A model generated the notes under the pieces. The model was not told where the DNA came from and made no database searches. It worked only from the letters and a program-made list of their open reading frames with translations. Positions 59,029 to 64,000 of a stretch of DNA of 64,000 bases are shown here, piece by piece. This DNA is from Caprimulgus europaeus. Its lineage: Eukaryota; Chordata; Aves; Caprimulgiformes; Caprimulgidae. Numbering within the stretch: position 1 is the first letter of the stretch; each line of letters opens with the position of its first letter. The stretch is taken from positions 1,736,001-1,800,000 of the forward strand of contig OU015551.1 in assembly GCA_907165065.1 (NCBI GenBank). Reading direction: 5' to 3'. Position numbers and translations under genes: made by a program.

Positions 59029-61256
59029 CTGTCAAAGGCAAACACAGCGCAGGTGAGTGCAGAGGGGTGGGAATCACCAGGAGCTGGGGCACATGGTCCT
59101 CCTGCTGCCACCCTCAGGGGACATTGTGGCCACATTTCCACCGTTAGGTCACCCGTGCAGAGAGGTTTCAGAAGCTCCTGGCCATCGTGGTAGCAGCTGG
59201 CAAGGTTGGGGTGTAAGAGCATCACTGCACATGGCTGGGGCTGCTGAACCCCAAAATGACCATCCTGGATACCCCTGGGGAGCTGCAGCCGAGGGGGACG
59301 GTGACATCAAGATGTGACGGGGGATGAACAGCTCAGGGTGCACATGGACACCCTGAAAACACGTGGCTGGAGGCTGGAGGCAGCTCAGGCCAAGACAGCA
59401 GGACAAGCTCTGGGTACTGTGGAGCAACCAGACCCCAAAGGAGACCTCAAGCCACCCAAGAGGACCACAAAGCTCAAGGGTGACTCTCAGGGCTTTTCCC
59501 ACTTGTGAAGTGGGAAAGAAAACTGGAAGGTCCCCAGGGCTTTGCAGCAGTTCGGGTTGGGGAGCGTGTCGGGCTCCTCGGGGGTCCCCCCTGGGTCTGG
59601 GGTGAGCTCCAGGGGTGAGGATGCAGCTACACGGCCCCGATGCCAAGTGACCTCAGCCCTCTGAGCACCTCCAAGCACAGCCCCCAGCCCGCTGGGATCT
59701 GGTGCCACATCCTTGCAAGCCCTCACCAGAAGGAGGAATTTCTGCCTCTTTCAAGCTGGATTTAGTTTATTTTCCCCCAGTGGAAGAATGAACGCTGAGG
59801 AAAAAGATCAGCTCCTGGGATGAGATCTAAGCTTGGATATTGGGAGTGAAACCAATAAAGAAGAGGAAAACTCTTGGCTGGAGAACCACGGCCTGAGAGG
59901 TCTCTGCTTTCAGGAGGAAACAAAAAAACCTCTTTGGTTTTGTTTCAGTGATGGTGAGTCTGGTCCTTGCCCTGCTGGGAGGTGAAGGAGCTGCCCCAGG
60001 ACTCCTGGGGGTTCCCAGCCCCAAGGAAAGCACCAAGACGGAGAACTTTTCCTTAAAGACTTTTTCCCCCAATCATTTGTCATATTTTTGAGCTGTGCAG
60101 CTCTTCCCTCTTTTTCTTGAGCAAAGATGAGCACGAGGAAAGTGGAGGAGGGCAGGAGCCTCCATTTCTCTTCACCCTGGCCAGGGTCGATGTCCCCGCA
60201 GGGTCAGCGCCACGTGTGTGCCCCTCCATGTCTGAGGTCACCCCGTGATTTCATCACCCCATCTCTGCCAGGCTGAGCCTTCTCCTGTGTGACCTCAGCA
60301 CCATGACAGCGGTGCTGGCACAGCCATGGCTGGTACCTCCTGGCCACCAGCTCCTGGTGAGGACAAGGAACCTTTTCTCCCATCTTTCCTTGGCCAACTC
60401 TGAGCGCTCCCTGCCCATCCAGGCAGCTCATTAGTGGCCTCAGAGCATCCCAAATCTTTCTCCAACACCTGATGGGGACCTGCTGCCTTGTCACTTTGAG
60501 GGACTCTCACTGAACTGAGAGGGATAAAACAAACACCAGGAGGTCAGTGGGCAGCAGCACCGGTGCTGGGTGGCAATGCCCTGTGGCACACGGCTGTCCT
60601 GCTGCGTCCTGGCTGTGGTTCAGTCCTCAGCTGAGCTCAGCTCCCTGTCATGGGGTGCCAGGCTGTTCCCACACCTCCTTTCCTTGGGCTTCAACCAGGT
60701 GGAGGAGCCCAAATGCCTCCATCCCTTCCAGGCTTTGCCACGATGGCTGCAGGGCTCCGTGACAGCCACGCCATGACCGGGCAGGCAGCCAACCTTCCCC
60801 CACACCAAGCTCCTCACAGGCATTAACTCAGTCCCAGAGCTGACCAGCTCCATGTCTAGGTCTGTTCCTCCCCGGCTGGGAGATGGGGTCTGTGACCTGG
60901 TGGGAGGTGGATGCATTTTGGGGTTCCACAGCCACCACGGGGTCCTCAATCCCAGTCAACGTGGGTTGTGTCACATGCAGCACCTGCAGGACCAGGTTTC
61001 CTGAGGCCAGTTCCTATGGGACCAGCTTCAGCACCAAGCCCATGTTAGGGGTGGCCACTGATGCCAGGGACAGCTTGCCCATTGCAAGCTGGTCACCCAC
61101 AGCCCCATAGCCCGGCTCGAGCCCTCAGCTCACACCTACTCCTGCATGGGACACCTCCCATACAACAGCTTGACCCATCCATCCCCTCCCCAGCCACAGG
61201 CTCCACGTGCCAGATCTCCTCTTAAACACACAAAACCAGAGACACCCAAGGAACTG

Positions 61257-61312
61257 ACTTGGTTGGACTGGGTGATCTCCAGAGGTCCCTTCCAACCCGC
61301 ACCACGCTGTGA
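61257..61312 (+). mobile_element. CR1 3'-end fragment
   Basis: CTTGGTTGGACTGGGTGATC and TCCCTTCCAACCCGCACCACGCTGTGAATAA, a degraded CR1 terminus. Confidence 0.65.
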
Positions 61313-61400
61313 ATAACCAGCTCTGCTCTGCAGTCGCTGGGACTTCTCCTGCACCAGCTCCTGAGGTGGCCTCCACCGCTGACTCACATCAAAGAAACTT

Positions 61401-61740
61401 CCAAAAATAGTCCCCTGGCCGGCCCCGCTGTCCCCGTGTGCGCCCGCATGGCAGCACCGGGACAGGTCCCACCGTCCCCCAGCGGCCGCCGGCCGGCAGC
61501 GGGCTGAGCGCTGCCCCGGGGGCTGTGCCCCTGGGCTCCCCCGAGTCCAACTGAAAGGGTTAAAAACCACCCAAAGTCGTACCTGGGGCTGGACCACCGC
61601 AGCTCTGCCTCCAGCCCCCCGCCTGGCTCCGGCTATCCCGGGTAATAAACAGCAACAGCTGCCGAACGGTGCCGGAGCAAAATAGCACCCAATCACCGGG
61701 GGCCGGAGCACCCGCGCTTCAGCCCCAGAAAAGGCAGCTG
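61401..61740 (-). promoter_or_regulatory. Candidate JSRP1 muscle promoter
   Basis: CTATTTTTGG on the minus strand (61410-61401) is one mismatch from both the MEF2 and the CArG (SRF) consensus. E-boxes CAGCTG lie at 61656-61661 and 61735-61740, and a CCAAT box at 61689-61693. JSRP1 is muscle specific and transcribed leftwards, so this order of elements fits. Motif-level evidence only. Confidence 0.3.
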
Positions 61741-62004
61741 AGCCCCAGGCACTGAGCTCAGGGGTGAGGTGGGTGCAGGGGGACGTGGCTTGTTCCTCTG
61801 TGAGCCCCCCTGCAGAGCACCAAGAGGGGAGCAGGGGCTGTTTGCTCCCCAACCTGGGGTCTCTGAGCCAGCTGTGGGATGGACAGGGGGGGTGCTGGGG
61901 GTGCAGAGGGGTGGATCAGAAACCTGCTGGGCACAGATAGAACGTGATGCAATCCCCTGGGACCAGCAGTGCCTACACAACCCCAGTGAAAACCACTCTT
62001 TGTC

Positions 62005-62552
62005 ACCATTCTGCCCCTCTACTCCACTCTCCACCTGGAGTGCTGTGTCCAGTTCTGGAGCCCCCAACACAAGGAAGACATGGACCTGTTAGAATGAGTC
62101 CAGAGGAGGCCACGAGGATGATGCCAGGGCTGGAGCAGCTCTGCTGTGAGGACAGGCTGAGAGAGTTGGGGCTGTTCAGCCTGGAGAGGAGAAGGCTCCG
62201 GGGAGACCTTCTAGTGGCCTCCCAGTACCTGAAGGGGCTCCAGGAAGGCTGGGGAGGGACTTTGGCCAAGGGCAGGGAGTGACAGAACAAGGGGTGATGG
62301 CTTGAAAGTGGCAGAGGGGAGATGGAGCTGAGATGTGAGGAATAAATTCTTTGGTGTGAGGATGGTGAGACCCTGTCCCAGGTTGGCCAGAGAAGCTGTG
62401 GCTGCTCCTCCCTGGAAGTGTTCTGGGCCAGGCTGGATGAGGCTTTGAGCAACCTGGTCTAGTGGAAGGTGTCCCTGCTGCTGGCAGGGGGGTTGGCACT
62501 GGATGAGCTTTCAGGTCCCTTCCAACCCACACCAGTCTGGGATTCTGGGATT
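62005..62552 (+). mobile_element. CR1 LINE near the right end
   Basis: About 550 bases from CACCATTCTGCCCCTCTAC to GGGATTCTGGGATT. Close relative of 51980-52412 and of the reverse of 34976-35363. Confidence 0.9.
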
Positions 62553-62989
62553 TAGAGCAGCTCCTTTGCTCTCCAACCACTCCAATTTCTCCACCATTCC
62601 TGCAGCCAGGTCCCCTGCTGCAGCCACAGGTACCTCTTGGAGGAGGGAGCGTGGTCCTCACTGCAGCCTCCTGCTCACAGGAGGCAGCACAGAGATGAAG
62701 CATCTCTCATTTATGGGAACCAAAGAGGACCATCAGGCTCTGTCTGTGCAAGGTTCCCCAGAGCCCCCAGCCCAGCACAGGCAGAAGCTCCTGTCCTAGG
62801 GGTCGTGGTGCCAGCCATGGCTAGTACCAGCTTGGCACATCTCGGAGGCATCCTGCTTTGAGGACAACTCTTATGGAGAGCCACTTCAGAAAGGCTTCAG
62901 GTTAAAAAAACCCAACCTGAAACTGTGATATCTCCCATCTGCAGTACTGACATTTTCCTTTAGCAGAGGTGTGAAAGGTCTGTGATTGC

Positions 62990-63326
62990 AAGATCTTCTC
63001 ACTCTCTACAATGACCTGACAGGAGGGTGGAGCGAGGCAGGTGTGAGTCTCTTCTCCCAGGTAACTGGTGATAGAACAAGAGGAAATGGCCTCAAGTTGC
63101 ACCAGGGGAGGTTCAGATTGGATGTCAGGAAAAATTTCTTCACTGAAAGGGTTCTTGGACATGGGAACAGGCTGCCCAGGGAGGTGGTGGAGTCCCCATC
63201 CCTGGTGGGATTTAACAGACGAGTAGATGGGGTGCTCAGAGATCTGGTTTAGCAGTGGACAGGTACGGTTGGACTTGATGATCTCAAAGACCTTTTCCAA
63301 CCAAATGATTCTATGATTCTATGATC
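62990..63326 (+). mobile_element. CR1 LINE near the right end
   Basis: About 335 bases including GATAGAACAAGAGGAAATGG, ending with GATTCTATGATTCTATGAT. Resembles 35653-36190. Confidence 0.88.
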
Positions 63327-63592
63327 TAAAGGAGGAATAAAGTGGGCACTGGCATCCTGGATGGGACTTCACCTTTTTCCAGGGATCTGGACACCCGGTG
63401 AGACTGGGTCCCCATCCTGCTCTAGGACCACGCAGCACATGGACTCAGGAGCAGGTGTCTGCTTTCCAGGGCAGGGATTTCCCCAGTTTGGCAGAGACAG
63501 GACCCAGCATGCCCTGAACTTTGCTGTGGCATAAATAACATGCAGCAGAAGCTGAAGGCAGATGGAGGGAGGGAGGGATGGAGCCACAAACA

Positions 63593-63611
63593 CCCCCCCC
63601 CCCCCCCCCCC
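63593..63611 (+). repeat. Homopolymer run of 19 C
   Basis: Nineteen C bases after ACAAACA. Length uncertain as for any such run. Confidence 0.9.
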
Positions 63612-64000
63612 GCCGTGCCGGGGCTGCGGGCGCACGTGCCAAGGGGTGGTTTCCTCAATTTTCTTCCCACTCCAGTAAGGTCAGGGCTGGTAACTGCCAA
63701 GGAATGTTTGCTTTATAGGGACACCATGAAAAGCAGAAAATAATGAACAGGCCAAATAAAAATCCCTTCTGCTCCCAGTTCATTGCATTTCCCGTGGTGC
63801 TCGCAGCTTCCTAAGCTTTCTCCTGCCTCCCATCGGCGAGTTGGTCCTTCCAGGAAAGAACTCGGGGGTTGAACGGGCAACGTCTGTGCTCCCAGAGATC
63901 AGGCAAAACCTCCTCCTGCTTCATCCAGGGGTGGGGCCATGGGGCAGAGAGCTCACCCCACCCTTTCCAAGACCTTTCAACACCCAGCTCCTGCAGCAGG

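Larger units (their letters stand above)
59029..62000. other. Upstream part of JSRP1: unresolved first exons and promoter
   Basis: Nearly 3 kb with a CR1 tail at 61257 but no certain exon. A CpG-rich segment at 61420-61720 contains muscle-type motifs (CAGCTG twice, CCAAAAATAG) and is the best candidate for the JSRP1 promoter. Several minus-strand ATG plus GT combinations exist (for example 60863-60820), but none joins the known exons in phase. Confidence 0.35.
62553..64000. other. Right end of window, no gene recognised
   Basis: Contains a CR1 copy at 62990-63326 and a C run at 63593-63611. No exon of OAZ1, the expected next gene, was recognised. Confidence 0.5.

Overview
The window is vertebrate nuclear DNA, almost certainly from a bird. 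It holds short-intron, multi-exon genes in the order DOT1L(+) - PLEKHJ1(-) - SF3A2(+) - AMH(+) - JSRP1(-). From memory this is the order of the human 19p13.3 block, where OAZ1 would follow. The interspersed repeats are nearly all 5'-truncated CR1-type LINE fragments with ATTCTGTGA/ATTCTATGA-like 3' ends, the dominant avian retroposon. By my reading about 20 CR1 pieces cover roughly a tenth of the window, some closely similar to each other, so CR1 activity was fairly recent. CR1-rich lineages such as woodpeckers and allies are one option, but the species cannot be fixed from this.

Layout. 1-15022: the last twelve coding exons of DOT1L (the catalytic domain lies upstream of the window), then a 3'UTR whose best poly(A) signal is near 17560. 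17600-26440: intergenic DNA with CR1 tails, minisatellites and an AT-rich island with poly(A)-like signals. 26440-37354: PLEKHJ1 on the minus strand, six coding exons, 149 aa, with introns filled by CR1s and 18-19 bp minisatellites. 37355-38931: a CpG-rich divergent promoter shared with SF3A2, with a 35-base G run and an NRF1-type site, followed by a G-skewed repeat tract. 38977-44438: SF3A2, eight coding exons, 315 aa. 44572-49260: intergenic DNA with two large minisatellites. 49375-53802: AMH, five exons, 662 aa, with SF-1-type sites just upstream. About 55141-59028: JSRP1 on the minus strand, tail to tail with AMH. 59029-64000: its presumed upstream region plus CR1 copies.

The genes do not form one pathway. 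DOT1L is the H3K79 methyltransferase, PLEKHJ1 a small PH-domain protein, SF3A2 a core U2 snRNP splicing factor, AMH the Sertoli/granulosa TGF-beta-type hormone, and JSRP1 a skeletal-muscle junctional sarcoplasmic reticulum protein. What links them is conserved synteny and crowding: SF3A2 and PLEKHJ1 share a promoter region, while AMH and JSRP1 converge on a shared AT-rich 3' end. No clearly new biological system was found. The most unusual items are a 22-23 bp minisatellite with a 558 bp higher-order duplication that is open in all three forward frames, an SF3A2 tail lacking the mammalian heptad array, a head-to-head CR1 pair inside AMH, and an expanded Glu/Lys purine tract in JSRP1. Exon boundaries come from GT/AG sites, phase matching and remembered orthologue sequence, not from alignment.
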